Counted from the stretch's first letter, positions 16,252-24,034 are shown. The stretch: 24,177 bases of DNA from Deinococcus sp. (GCA_018260375.1 JAGLBF010000021.1:1-24177); one strand, 5' to 3'. Numbers and translations are program-made. Notes: generated from the sequence alone by a model not told the origin.

Positions 16252-16446
16252 ATGTCTGATAACACCATGAAACCCACTACCGCTGCTCTCACATCTAACC
16301 AGAATGCTCGCTCAAAGGGCAACTATGTACGCCCACAGCTGACCGAGCTTGGCCCTTGGAAGCAGATGACCCTGATTTACAGCCTGCCCATCGGCCCTGG
16401 CGGCTACGGCTACGGTTACGGCGTCTTTTCGGAGCAGAGCAACTGA
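16252..16446 (+). CDS. RiPP precursor with lasso-type leader and Gly/Tyr-rich core
   Basis: This 64-residue peptide carries the lasso leader signature YxxPxLxxxGxxxxxT exactly: Y25, P28, L30, G34, T40. Family precedent places Thr at the penultimate leader position, so cleavage is expected after Leu41. The 23-residue core then starts IYSLPIGPGG, continues with YGYGYGVF and ends SEQSN. A lasso ring needs Asp or Glu at core position 7, 8 or 9; here these are Gly, Pro, Gly, and the only acidic residue is at position 20. No asparagine-synthetase-like cyclase is encoded nearby. The product may be a linear, modified peptide (phosphorylated at the terminal serines, or nucleotidylated), unless a cyclase is elsewhere. 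The gene has a strong ribosome binding site, is downstream of the RRE and kinase genes, and its stop codon overlaps the ATG of the nuclease gene (TGATG). Confidence 0.82.
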   Translation: MSDNTMKPTTAALTSNQNARSKGNYVRPQLTELGPWKQMTLIYSLPIGPGGYGYGYGVFSEQSN

Positions 16447-19400
16447 TGGCCCGCTCATCTTTGCGTCAGCACGTTTTTAACGCCTCAGCGCTGCTGCTGG
16501 GTGTTTTGGTGTTGTCAGCCTGTAACGGCAACAGCACGCTCAGTGCCGCCCCCACTCAACAACCCACTGCCCAGCAACCTACTACCCAGCAACCCGCACC
16601 AGTAACCACCACCCCAGCGTCCAAACAAGCGCTGGGGCTTTATCAACTGAGCCTGACTGGTGGACAAAGCGGCCTGTCCCAGGCCACGGTGAGCCGCGTG
16701 GGCTTTAGCACACAGGGCCTGGAAGCGGGCGGCCTGAGCTTTAAAAGCAACAACTACGGCACCTATATAGACCAGGTCACGGGAACGCTTCACATGTGGG
16801 CCACCTTTGATGTGACCAATAACAGCACCCAGAGCCTCGCTGCGCCTACCTTTATGCCTGTAGACACCGAGGGACAAACCGCCACCATCGGCGCAACGGC
16901 ATTTAGTAACCTCAAATATTTTGACGGCTCAGATGCCTCGAGCAAGGCCACTAGTCTCAACTTTGACACCTCAAGCGACCCCAAAACTACCGTCAACACT
17001 CCCCTGATCACCAACCTAGATAGCGGTGACATTCAGGTGAACTTGCCTGCTGGCACCACGCTGGGCGGCATTTCGCGCTCAGGCTGGAAGATGGCGGCTT
17101 TGCCTGCGGGTGCCACAGGCCAGATTACCTTGGCCACGAGCATTGCCCAGGCCAGTAACCCCTCCCAAAACCCTTTTTCCTTTAATCTGGTGTTCACAGT
17201 GGCGGATAATGTACCCACCACCACCATCAGCTCTATGGGCGCGGTACAGGGTAGTACCCCTGCAGGTGACATAGCGGGGCCGAGCGGCGCGCAAACGGTC
17301 GCTGGCGTTGTCACTGCCGTTACCCCTGGACTTAGCGGGTTTTTCGTGCAGGATCAGGGGATCAACGCCGACAAAGACGGCAACACCAGCGACGGCATTT
17401 TTGTGTACTGCGCAAACAGCTGCCCTGTGCTGAACGTGGGCGACTTGGTGAAGGTCAGTGGCACGGCTGCCGAATATAAAGGTGCTACGCAACTCACTGC
17501 CCCCACCATTACCAAACAGGGCAGCGGGTTTGGGTTGCCTGAGGCGGTCAGCCTCCAACTTCCATTGGATAGCACCCAACTAGAGCGCTATGAAGGCATG
17601 CGCGTCACCTTCCCCGATACGTTGACAGTGACCAATAATTACACCTACGGGCGCTACGGTCAGCTTGGTTTGTCAAATGCGGGGCGTATGTTTGTGCCGA
17701 CCAACGGCAACGCAGGTACGGTGAGCCAGAGCACCATTACGTTAGATGACGCTCAGGGCGGACAAAACCCCCTCGATTTGCCCTACCTCAGCAGCCAAAA
17801 TACCCGCCGCACAGGTGATACGGTAACGGGCCTGAGCGGTGTGTGGCACACGGTGGCTAACCTACCCATGCTGGAACCCACAGGCACCGTCAACTTTACG
17901 GATGCCAACCCGCGCCCCGACCAACCCAAAGATGTGGGCGGTAGCCTGCGTGTGGGCGGAGCCAATGTGCTCAACTACTTTACTGACCTAAACAGCAACT
18001 ACGGGGGTACTTACCGTGGAGCCAACACCGCTGCCGAACTAAGCCGACAGCGCACCAAGATGGCCAACACCCTCGTGGGCCTCAACGCCGACGTGCTGAC
18101 CTTGATGGAAGTAGAGAACAACAACGACACCGCGCTGAACGACATCGTAGCGGCGCTCAATGAAAAAGCGGGCTCAGGCACCTACGCGGCCATTACGACC
18201 GGTAAGGTAGGTACTGACGCCATCAAAGTTGCCATCGTGTACAAGCCCGCCAAGGTGACCCCTATCGGTGCGCCGATGATCGACACCAACAGCGTTTATT
18301 CGCGCCCACCCGTTGCCCAGACCTTCCAGGACAAAGCGACGAACGGCGTGTTTAGCGTGGTTGCCAACCACCTGAAGAGCAAAGGCAGTTGCCCCACCAG
18401 CGGTGATACCGACCAGGGTCAGGGCTGCTGGAATCAGTTGCGCGTGCAACAAGCCCAGCAACTGCTGAACTTTGTCAGCAGCATTCAGCAAACGAGCGGC
18501 GATCAAGATGTGCTGCTGCTGGGCGACTTTAACGCCTACGGCGCAGAAGATCCTATCAAGGCCCTCCAGAGCGGCGGCTTTGAGAGCCTGAATCTGCGTA
18601 TCCCCGCTGAAGACCGCTACAGCTACCAGTACAGTGGCCTCTTCGGTTACCTTGACCACGCGCTCGCCAGTGCCAACCTCAGCAACCAGGTAACAGGCAT
18701 CACTGAGTGGCATGTCAACAGTGACGAACCCACCATTGCGGATTACAACACCGAATACAAGAGTATTCCTGAGTGCGTAGTCGGTGCAGGTGGTACAGCC
18801 AATACCTGTCAGGGCAAAGACCTGTATAACGCCAGTAACCCCTTCCGCGCCAGTGACCACGACCCCGTATTGGTGGGGTTGAACCTGAAGGCCGACGCGG
18901 TCACCACCCCCACCGCGTCAACAGCCCTCAGCGCTAACCCTGCGGCTCTCACTATCGCAGCGGGCGGCGCGTCAGTCAGCAGCACCCTGAGCACCAGCAC
19001 CCAGAACTACACGGGCGCCGACCTCAAGATCACCACCAACAACGCCGCTGGCCTGAGCGTCACACCCTCAGTCACCACAGTCGGCCGCAACGCCACCTTT
19101 AGCCTGAGTGTCACCGCGCCCGCAGGAATGGCAGCGGGAACCTACCCGGTCACAGTAACCACCACCGGAGATGCTGGCCTAACCGCCAACACCACCATCA
19201 ACGTGACCGTAACGGCAGGCGGCAGCGTGCCCACCACCATGAATCACCTGGTACTCAGCCAGGTGTATGGCGGCGGTGGCAATTCAGGCGCAACCTATAA
19301 AAACGACTTTATCGAGATTTTTAATCCTACCTCTAGCGACATCAGCCTGAGCGGGTATAACGTAGAATACTTCTCATCAGCAGGCAACTCAGGCGGCAAG

Positions 19401-19745
19401 ACAGCCCTGAGCGGCACTGTTAAAGCGGGCAGCTATTACCTGGTACAAGAAAGTGCTGGTACGGGTGGCACGCAGTCCCTCCCCGCTCCTGACGCGACAG
19501 GTACGCTGACAATGAGTTCGACCAGCGGCTCAGTGGCCCTGAGCAATGGCACCATCATTGATCTGGTAGGCTTTGGCACGGCGGCCACCAAGTTTGAAGG
19601 GGCTGCCACTGGCAACCTGAGCAACACCAATGCTGCCCTGCGTAACGGCGGCGGCTGTGTAGACACTGACAACAACAAAAATGACTTTACCCTCACCACA
19701 GCGGCGCCCCGCAACAGCAGCACGGCGCCTGTCACCTGTAATTAA
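16446..19745 (+). CDS. ExeM/NucH-like secreted endonuclease lipoprotein with C-terminal lamin-tail domain
   Basis: This 1099-residue protein should be a surface-anchored extracellular DNase, possibly for nucleic-acid scavenging or biofilm DNA. The signal peptide ends in lipobox LVLSAC with Cys26, followed by a Gln/Pro/Thr linker. The domains are: an N-terminal domain (about 62-255) homologous to that of the lipoprotein at 59; an OB-fold-like region (about 284-480, VAGVVTAVTPGLSGFFVQDQ); an endonuclease/exonuclease/phosphatase domain (about 495-815) with MEVENN (E555), NHLKSKG (H642), GDFNAYG (D694, N696) and SDHDPV (D804, H805); an Ig-like domain (about 825-925); and a lamin-tail domain (about 932-1060, LVLSQVYGGGGNSG, NDFIEIFNP). 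All main catalytic motifs are present. I chose the ATG at 16446, not the in-frame ATG at 16356, because it gives the lipoprotein signal; it overlaps the precursor stop by one base, with GGAG 11 bases upstream inside the precursor gene. Confidence 0.88.
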   Translation: MARSSLRQHVFNASALLLGVLVLSACNGNSTLSAAPTQQPTAQQPTTQQPAPVTTTPASKQALGLYQLSLTGGQSGLSQATVSRVGFSTQGLEAGGLSFKSNNYGTYIDQVTGTLHMWATFDVTNNSTQSLAAPTFMPVDTEGQTATIGATAFSNLKYFDGSDASSKATSLNFDTSSDPKTTVNTPLITNLDSGDIQVNLPAGTTLGGISRSGWKMAALPAGATGQITLATSIAQASNPSQNPFSFNLVFTVADNVPTTTISSMGAVQGSTPAGDIAGPSGAQTVAGVVTAVTPGLSGFFVQDQGINADKDGNTSDGIFVYCANSCPVLNVGDLVKVSGTAAEYKGATQLTAPTITKQGSGFGLPEAVSLQLPLDSTQLERYEGMRVTFPDTLTVTNNYTYGRYGQLGLSNAGRMFVPTNGNAGTVSQSTITLDDAQGGQNPLDLPYLSSQNTRRTGDTVTGLSGVWHTVANLPMLEPTGTVNFTDANPRPDQPKDVGGSLRVGGANVLNYFTDLNSNYGGTYRGANTAAELSRQRTKMANTLVGLNADVLTLMEVENNNDTALNDIVAALNEKAGSGTYAAITTGKVGTDAIKVAIVYKPAKVTPIGAPMIDTNSVYSRPPVAQTFQDKATNGVFSVVANHLKSKGSCPTSGDTDQGQGCWNQLRVQQAQQLLNFVSSIQQTSGDQDVLLLGDFNAYGAEDPIKALQSGGFESLNLRIPAEDRYSYQYSGLFGYLDHALASANLSNQVTGITEWHVNSDEPTIADYNTEYKSIPECVVGAGGTANTCQGKDLYNASNPFRASDHDPVLVGLNLKADAVTTPTASTALSANPAALTIAAGGASVSSTLSTSTQNYTGADLKITTNNAAGLSVTPSVTTVGRNATFSLSVTAPAGMAAGTYPVTVTTTGDAGLTANTTINVTVTAGGSVPTTMNHLVLSQVYGGGGNSGATYKNDFIEIFNPTSSDISLSGYNVEYFSSAGNSGGKTALSGTVKAGSYYLVQESAGTGGTQSLPAPDATGTLTMSSTSGSVALSNGTIIDLVGFGTAATKFEGAATGNLSNTNAALRNGGGCVDTDNNKNDFTLTTAAPRNSSTAPVTCN

Positions 19746-19784
19746 CACGAATTCCGCTTCCTAAGCCCTGCCCCCCGCAGCAAC

Positions 19785-19833
19785 GCCGCCTTGAGCCAGA
19801 GGAGAGATACCTCAGCGCCCTGGCGGCCTTTTT
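19785..19833 (+). terminator. probable terminator after the nuclease gene
   Basis: GCCGCC (19785-19790) pairs with GGCGGC (19822-19827), an inner TGAG/CTCA pair strengthens the stem, and TTTTT follows at 19829-19833. It is 40 bases after the nuclease stop codon. Confidence 0.6.
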
Positions 19834-19840
19834 CATGGCT

Positions 19841-19980
19841 AATACGGACTGCCGCTAAATTCCACCGCAGTCGGGAAGACACCGCCTGCGGCTCCATACC
19901 GCGCAGTCCGTATGCTGTTCCCACTCGCATCCGCCCTGATTAATTCGGAAGTACGCCAAATCAACCGGAATCCGTATAAT
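19841..19980 (+). repeat. interspersed repeat, copy 2 (full length, about 140 bp)
   Basis: It begins AATACGGACTGC and ends GGAATCCGTATAAT, and is over 90 percent alike to the copy at 24035 by eye. ATACGGACTG (19842-19851) pairs with CAGTCCGTAT (19904-19913), and a second hairpin surrounds the loop CGGAAGTACGCC. The ends are imperfect inverted repeats. Together with the terminator it fills the 299-base gap before the ankyrin gene. Confidence 0.8.
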
Positions 19981-20029
19981 TTCATAGCTGACCTGACAGA
20001 ACCTGATGACCTGCCCCGCTGCGCCGCCG

Positions 20030-20035
20030 TATCAT
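20030..20035 (+). promoter_or_regulatory. candidate -10 box of the ankyrin gene
   Basis: TATCAT lies 9 bases before the ATG at 20045, and ATGACC (20006-20011) 18 bases upstream resembles a -35 box. No Shine-Dalgarno is visible, so transcription may start at or just before the start codon. Confidence 0.4.
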
Positions 20036-20044
20036 GGCCTGCAT

Positions 20045-20563
20045 ATGACCAATCGCTCATCAGGCCCAGCAGATATTGACCCCCAGTTGCTCGAGATCCT
20101 TCAGTCGGCGTTTGAAGCCGCCCGCAGCGGCAACACACCCGCGCTAGAGGCACTACTGGCTCAGGGTTTGCCCGCCAATTTGCGCAATGAAAAGGGCGAC
20201 ACCCTGCTGATTTTGGCAAGCTATCATGGACACCTAGAGGCCACCGGCGCGCTGCTGCGCTTTGGGGCCGACCCCGCACTGTACAACGACCAGGGCCAAA
20301 CCGCTTTGCAAGGCGCGGCCTTTAAGGGCAATATCTTGATGACCAAGTTGCTGTTAGACGGCGGCGCAGATGTTGAAGGGCGCGGCCCCACAGGGCGCAC
20401 CGCACTCACCATGGCGGCGATGTTTAATCGCCTGGACATCATGCAGCTGCTGCTACAACACGGCGCAGACCCCAGGGCCCGTGACACGTCAGGCGTCAGT
20501 CCACTAGACGCGGCGCGGGCGATGGGAGCACAAGAAGCGGTGGCGTATTTAGAGGGCCAATAG
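20045..20563 (+). CDS. ankyrin-repeat protein upstream of catalase
   Basis: This 172-residue protein consists almost wholly of ankyrin repeats: an N-terminal helix pair (LQSAFEAARSGNTPALEALL), then three to four repeats (GDTLLILASYHGHLEATGAL, GQTALQGAAFKGNILMTKLL, GRTALTMAAMFNRLDIMQLL, GVSPLDAARAMGAQEAVAYL). It has no signal peptide, so it is cytoplasmic, and ankyrin repeats mediate protein contacts. I chose the ATG at 20045 over the ATG at 20006, because the latter adds residues without repeat character and would sit inside the promoter. The catalase gene starts 152 bases downstream on the same strand. In Pseudomonas aeruginosa the ankyrin protein AnkB supports full activity of catalase KatB, so a catalase-helper role is a reasonable inference. 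Confidence 0.85.
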   Translation: MTNRSSGPADIDPQLLEILQSAFEAARSGNTPALEALLAQGLPANLRNEKGDTLLILASYHGHLEATGALLRFGADPALYNDQGQTALQGAAFKGNILMTKLLLDGGADVEGRGPTGRTALTMAAMFNRLDIMQLLLQHGADPRARDTSGVSPLDAARAMGAQEAVAYLEGQ

Positions 20564-20636
20564 CAACCCGCCACTCGTATCACGTCCCTTATGTAAATCT
20601 TCATTTTGTGGCAGTCCTGGCGCTCCTGGGTACCTC

Positions 20637-20665
20637 TTGGCCTAAGCTAAGGTCGTCATTATTAG
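20637..20665 (+). promoter_or_regulatory. candidate promoter of the catalase gene
   Basis: TTGGCC (20637-20642), a 17-base spacer and TATTAG (20660-20665) form a moderate sigma-70-type promoter about 50 bases before the catalase ATG. Each box matches four of six consensus bases. No clear OxyR or PerR site was recognised. Confidence 0.35.
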
Positions 20666-20715
20666 GCGTTACACTCCCCCTCTGGGCCATACTCACTTTT
20701 TAAGGCAGGTTTTAC

Positions 20716-22986
20716 ATGGCAAAGCGCAACCTTTCTACCCCACTGTCTCTCAACACCGCCGCCCCCAAGCTAGATGACCAGAGCAAGGCCGAAGATTTAA
20801 GCGCCAACACCGCGCCTGTTGGCAACACCATGACCGATAACATGGGCCACGCTACGGGCGATGACCAGAACTCGCTGCGGGCAGGCCTGCGCGGCCCGAC
20901 GCTGCTGGAAGACTTTTTCTTCCGCGAAAAAATCATGCACTTTGACCACGAGCGCATACCTGAACGCATTGTGCATGCACGCGGTGCGGGCGCACACGGC
21001 TACTTCGAGCTGCGAAAGTCGCTGGAAAAGTACACTCATGCCAAGGTGCTGACCGAGGTGGGCGTGCGCACTCCAGTGTTTACTCGCTTTTCTACGGTAG
21101 CCGGTTCGCGCGGCTCAGCCGACACAGCCCGCGATGTGCGCGGCTTTGCCGTCAAGCTGTATACCAAAGAGGGCAACTGGGACATTGTGGGCAACAATAT
21201 TCCCGTATTTTTTATTCAAGACGCCATTAAGTTTCCTGACCTCATTCACTCGGTCAAGCCTGAGCCGCACCGTGAGATTCCCCAGGCCGCCAGCGCTCAC
21301 GATACCTTTTATGACTTTATCTCGCTGACCCCCGAATCCATGCACATGCTGATGTGGATTCACTCTGACCGCGCTATTCCCCGCGCCTTTGACAGCATGG
21401 ACGGCTTTGGTATTCATACCTTTCGCCTGATTAACGCAGCTGGTCAAAGCCACTTTGTCAAATTTCACTGGAAGCCTGTGCTGGGCGCACACTCGCTGGT
21501 ATGGGACGAAGCCCAGAAGATTGCCGGCAAAGATGCCGACTTTCACAGGCGCACCATGTGGGACACCATTGACGCCGGCGGCACGCTAGAGTGGGATTTC
21601 GGCGTACAAGTCTTTACCGAAGCGCAGGCTGACAGCTGGGACTTTGATGTTCTCGACTCCACCAAGCTGATCCCCGAAGACCTGGTGCCTGTGGAGATTG
21701 TGGGGCGCATGGTGCTCAACCGCAACCCCGACAACTACTTTGCCGAAACCGAGCAGGTGGCGTTTATGCCCACCAATATCGTTCCGGGCATTGACTTTTC
21801 CAATGATCCGTTGCTGCAAGGCCGTACTTTTAGTTACCTGGATACGCAGTTGTCGCGCCTGGGCAGCCCCAACTGGGTAGAGATTCCCATCAACCGCCCG
21901 CTGGCTCCTGTGCACAATAACCAGCGCGACGGACATATGCGCCACACCATCAACCCTGGCAAGGTGTCGTATTTCCCCAACGGCATGGGCGACAATAAAC
22001 CCACGCCTGCGGGCGCTGCGGGCTTTGTGAGCTACCCTGAGCAGATGCGCGACACCAAGCGCCGCGCCCGCGCTGACAGCTTTAGCGACCACTACGGTCA
22101 GGCCAAGCTGTTTTGGAACTCGGTGACGGCTGTCGAAAAAGAGCACATCACCAAGTCACTGGCTTTTGAGCTGAGCAAATGCGAACTGCGTGACGTGCGC
22201 CTGCGGATGATTGAGCAGCTTAAGCACGTTAACGAAGTGCTGGCCTCGCAAGTCGCCCTGGCCCTGGGCGAAAAGCCCCTGGCGAAGCAAACCGCCAAGC
22301 CCGGCGGACAGCAAGACAGCGCCGAAGAGGTGGCGTTGCTCGCGGGGGCCATATCGCCCACCACTGCCTCGGGCAAGCTGCAAAAGGCCAAGGGTCTGAG
22401 CCAGCTAGAGGGCCAACCCCAAAGCGCCAAGGGCCGCAAGGTCGCGGTACTGGTCGCCCCCGGCACAGACGCGGCGCAGGTGGCCCAGGCCCTCAAAACC
22501 CTGAAGGCCGCAGGCGCTACGGGCGAAGTGGTTGGTACCCATCTGGGCGAAATTGTTCCCGGTATTGTGGCCCAAAAGACACTGGCCAACACCGACCCCG
22601 TCTTGTATGACGGCCTGATGGTGCCAGGCGGCGCAAAAGGTGTACAGACCTTAATTGACCGCCCCGAAGCCCATAACTTTGTGCTGGAAAGCTACCGCCA
22701 CGCCAAACCCATCGGTTCACTGGCAGAAGGGGCCGAGCTGCTCACCGCGACGCCGCTGACCAAGGTGCTGCGTCAAGTGTCGGGCAATGCCCCAGCGAAC
22801 GGCGCGGGCCCCGCCGTACACAACCTTTCCGAAGTCGCCGCCACACGCCTGGCAGCTGGCGAAGGCGGCAAAAAACTCAGCGCCATGGGTATTATTATCG
22901 CCCAGCCCAATGCCGCCCAGGCTGAGCTAGACGCCTTTGTCAAAGCCCTGGCCCACCACCGCTTCTGGGGCCGTCCACAACTGTAA
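20716..22986 (+). CDS. katE: large-subunit HPII-type catalase with C-terminal DJ-1/PfpI domain
   Basis: This 756-residue cytoplasmic haem enzyme converts hydrogen peroxide to water and oxygen. Its length is close to E. coli HPII (753). The catalytic His is in RIVHARG (H87), the distal Asn is in DIVGNNIP (N160/161), and the proximal haem Tyr ligand is in RTFSYLDTQ (Y374). The N-terminal extension, the core to about residue 500, a helical region, and a class I glutamine-amidotransferase-like (DJ-1/PfpI) domain from about 575 (GRKVAVLVAPGTDAAQVAQA, GLMVPGGAKG) define the large-subunit clade. In HPII this last domain has no known enzymatic activity and is thought to aid folding and stability. The ATG at 20716 is preceded by AAGGCAGG, a rather distant ribosome binding site. 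It follows the ankyrin gene and precedes a ferritin-like protein gene, together an oxidative-stress group. Confidence 0.96.
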   Translation: MAKRNLSTPLSLNTAAPKLDDQSKAEDLSANTAPVGNTMTDNMGHATGDDQNSLRAGLRGPTLLEDFFFREKIMHFDHERIPERIVHARGAGAHGYFELRKSLEKYTHAKVLTEVGVRTPVFTRFSTVAGSRGSADTARDVRGFAVKLYTKEGNWDIVGNNIPVFFIQDAIKFPDLIHSVKPEPHREIPQAASAHDTFYDFISLTPESMHMLMWIHSDRAIPRAFDSMDGFGIHTFRLINAAGQSHFVKFHWKPVLGAHSLVWDEAQKIAGKDADFHRRTMWDTIDAGGTLEWDFGVQVFTEAQADSWDFDVLDSTKLIPEDLVPVEIVGRMVLNRNPDNYFAETEQVAFMPTNIVPGIDFSNDPLLQGRTFSYLDTQLSRLGSPNWVEIPINRPLAPVHNNQRDGHMRHTINPGKVSYFPNGMGDNKPTPAGAAGFVSYPEQMRDTKRRARADSFSDHYGQAKLFWNSVTAVEKEHITKSLAFELSKCELRDVRLRMIEQLKHVNEVLASQVALALGEKPLAKQTAKPGGQQDSAEEVALLAGAISPTTASGKLQKAKGLSQLEGQPQSAKGRKVAVLVAPGTDAAQVAQALKTLKAAGATGEVVGTHLGEIVPGIVAQKTLANTDPVLYDGLMVPGGAKGVQTLIDRPEAHNFVLESYRHAKPIGSLAEGAELLTATPLTKVLRQVSGNAPANGAGPAVHNLSEVAATRLAAGEGGKKLSAMGIIIAQPNAAQAELDAFVKALAHHRFWGRPQL

Positions 22987-22991
22987 GTGTG

Positions 22992-23098
22992 CGCCGCCTA
23001 GCTTTCAGCTCCCAGTCTTGTCTTTAGCAAATAGCCTTTAGTAAACAATTTTGAGCAGTAAGCAGCTAGAGATAAAGACAGCATAAGGCTGGGCGGCG
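22992..23098. other. extended imperfect inverted repeat after the catalase gene
   Basis: CGCCGCC (22992-22998) and GTCTTTA (23020-23026) have complements TAAAGAC (23073-23079) and GGCGGCG (23092-23098). The spacing of the two arm pairs differs, so the fold has an internal asymmetric loop. It lies between the catalase stop and the ferritin-like gene, in a 225-base gap. It has no U run, and I cannot say whether it is a terminator, a repeat remnant or a small RNA. Confidence 0.35.
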
Positions 23099-23211
23099 TC
23101 AGAGCCTCTGCTTGAGGTAGAGGGTAAATGTTCATCAGTTGTCTGCCTCCTGTCTTTGACGGCGTACGCCTGGTTGACGGCTGGCAGCTTTTTTCCCATA
23201 GGAGATTCTCA

Positions 23212-23889
23212 ATGACCTCTACGCCTTTTTCTGATCCCTCACGGCGCCTATTTTTGCGCGGCAGCCTGGCAACCGCCGCTTTTGCGAGTTTTGGGCAGGT
23301 GTTTGGCGCGGCGGGTAAGCCCGGATTTCATGCGCTGAGCAGCGACCCTGCCGCCGTGCTGAACCTGGCAGCCACCGCTGAAGCCCTTTCCGTGACGTTG
23401 TACCACCAAGTGCTCAGCCGCGCCAGCTTTGGCCTCAGCGCCGAGGCCCGGTCACAGTTACAGACTCTGCTTGAGGCTGAACAAAGCCACCTTACGCTGC
23501 TTGGTACGCTGGGCGGCGCAAGTCTTACGCGGCAATTTTGGTTTCCCGAGGGACTGCTGAGCAACGCGGGCCTATTTGCCGACACCGCGCTGCACCTGGA
23601 AGAAGCCTGTAGGGGCGCATATATCGCCGCCTGCCATCAGTTTGCCCGTCAAGGCAAGGCCGACCTTGCCGCTACCGCCGCTCAACTGGGTGCCAGCGAA
23701 GCCCAGCACCTCACCACGCTCTCTCACCTGGCGGGCTTTGGCCCAGGTGACCTGTCGCTGCCTGCCGCGCCCTTTCGCCAGGTAGCAGACGTGTCGCCCG
23801 TGCTTTCCCCCTTTGTCGCTCACGCAGCAGGCCGAGTAAGCGCCGCGCTGCCCACCCCCGCACAGGTAGGCGAAGTGGCAGCGGTGTAA
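23212..23889 (+). CDS. TAT-exported ferritin-like domain protein
   Basis: This 225-residue protein has a twin-arginine signal: SRRLFLRGSLATAAFASFG matches the S-R-R-x-F-L-x pattern, with likely cleavage near FGAAG. Export through TAT means it folds, probably with its metal, in the cytoplasm. The mature part is a four-helix ferritin-like domain (Ferritin_2 type): metal ligand candidates are the Glu of TAEALSVTLYHQ, Glu and His of EAEQSHL, Glu of LEEACRG, and Glu and His of ASEAQHL. It may bind or store iron at the cell envelope and limit peroxide damage, fitting its place behind catalase; the activity is inferred. I chose the ATG at 23212 because GGAG lies seven bases upstream, whereas the in-frame ATG at 23128 would bury the TAT signal. 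The stop codon lies in the start of a repeat remnant. Confidence 0.87.
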   Translation: MTSTPFSDPSRRLFLRGSLATAAFASFGQVFGAAGKPGFHALSSDPAAVLNLAATAEALSVTLYHQVLSRASFGLSAEARSQLQTLLEAEQSHLTLLGTLGGASLTRQFWFPEGLLSNAGLFADTALHLEEACRGAYIAACHQFARQGKADLAATAAQLGASEAQHLTTLSHLAGFGPGDLSLPAAPFRQVADVSPVLSPFVAHAAGRVSAALPTPAQVGEVAAV

Positions 23890-23905
23890 TACGGATTCTG
23901 GTTGA
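23887..23905 (-). repeat. repeat remnant overlapping the ferritin-like gene stop codon
   Basis: TAATACGGATTCTGGTTGA matches the end of the repeat family read in reverse (TATACGGATTCCGGTTGA in copy 2) with one mismatch. The TAA stop codon of the preceding gene is part of the match. The 128 bases up to copy 3 are A-rich and show no gene. Confidence 0.45.
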
Positions 23906-24034
23906 ACCTTAATAAAAAACGTGATGCAAAAAGGCCAGCGGGCATAGAAAAAAGTACGCGTTTGGCGATACAGAAGCACAGTCGCAAAAGTGCCTGTGCT
24001 GAAATTTAGCGGCATCGCAGAAACCAGGACACCT

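Noticed and set aside
16356..16445. In-frame upstream ATG that would extend the nuclease by 30 residues
   Set aside because: The added residues are Arg-rich and come from another frame of the precursor gene. The ATG at 16446 gives a clean lipoprotein signal.
16252..16446. Classical lasso peptide
   Set aside because: The leader fits, but core positions 7-9 lack Asp/Glu and there is no cyclase gene in the window, so the product cannot be assumed to be a lasso.
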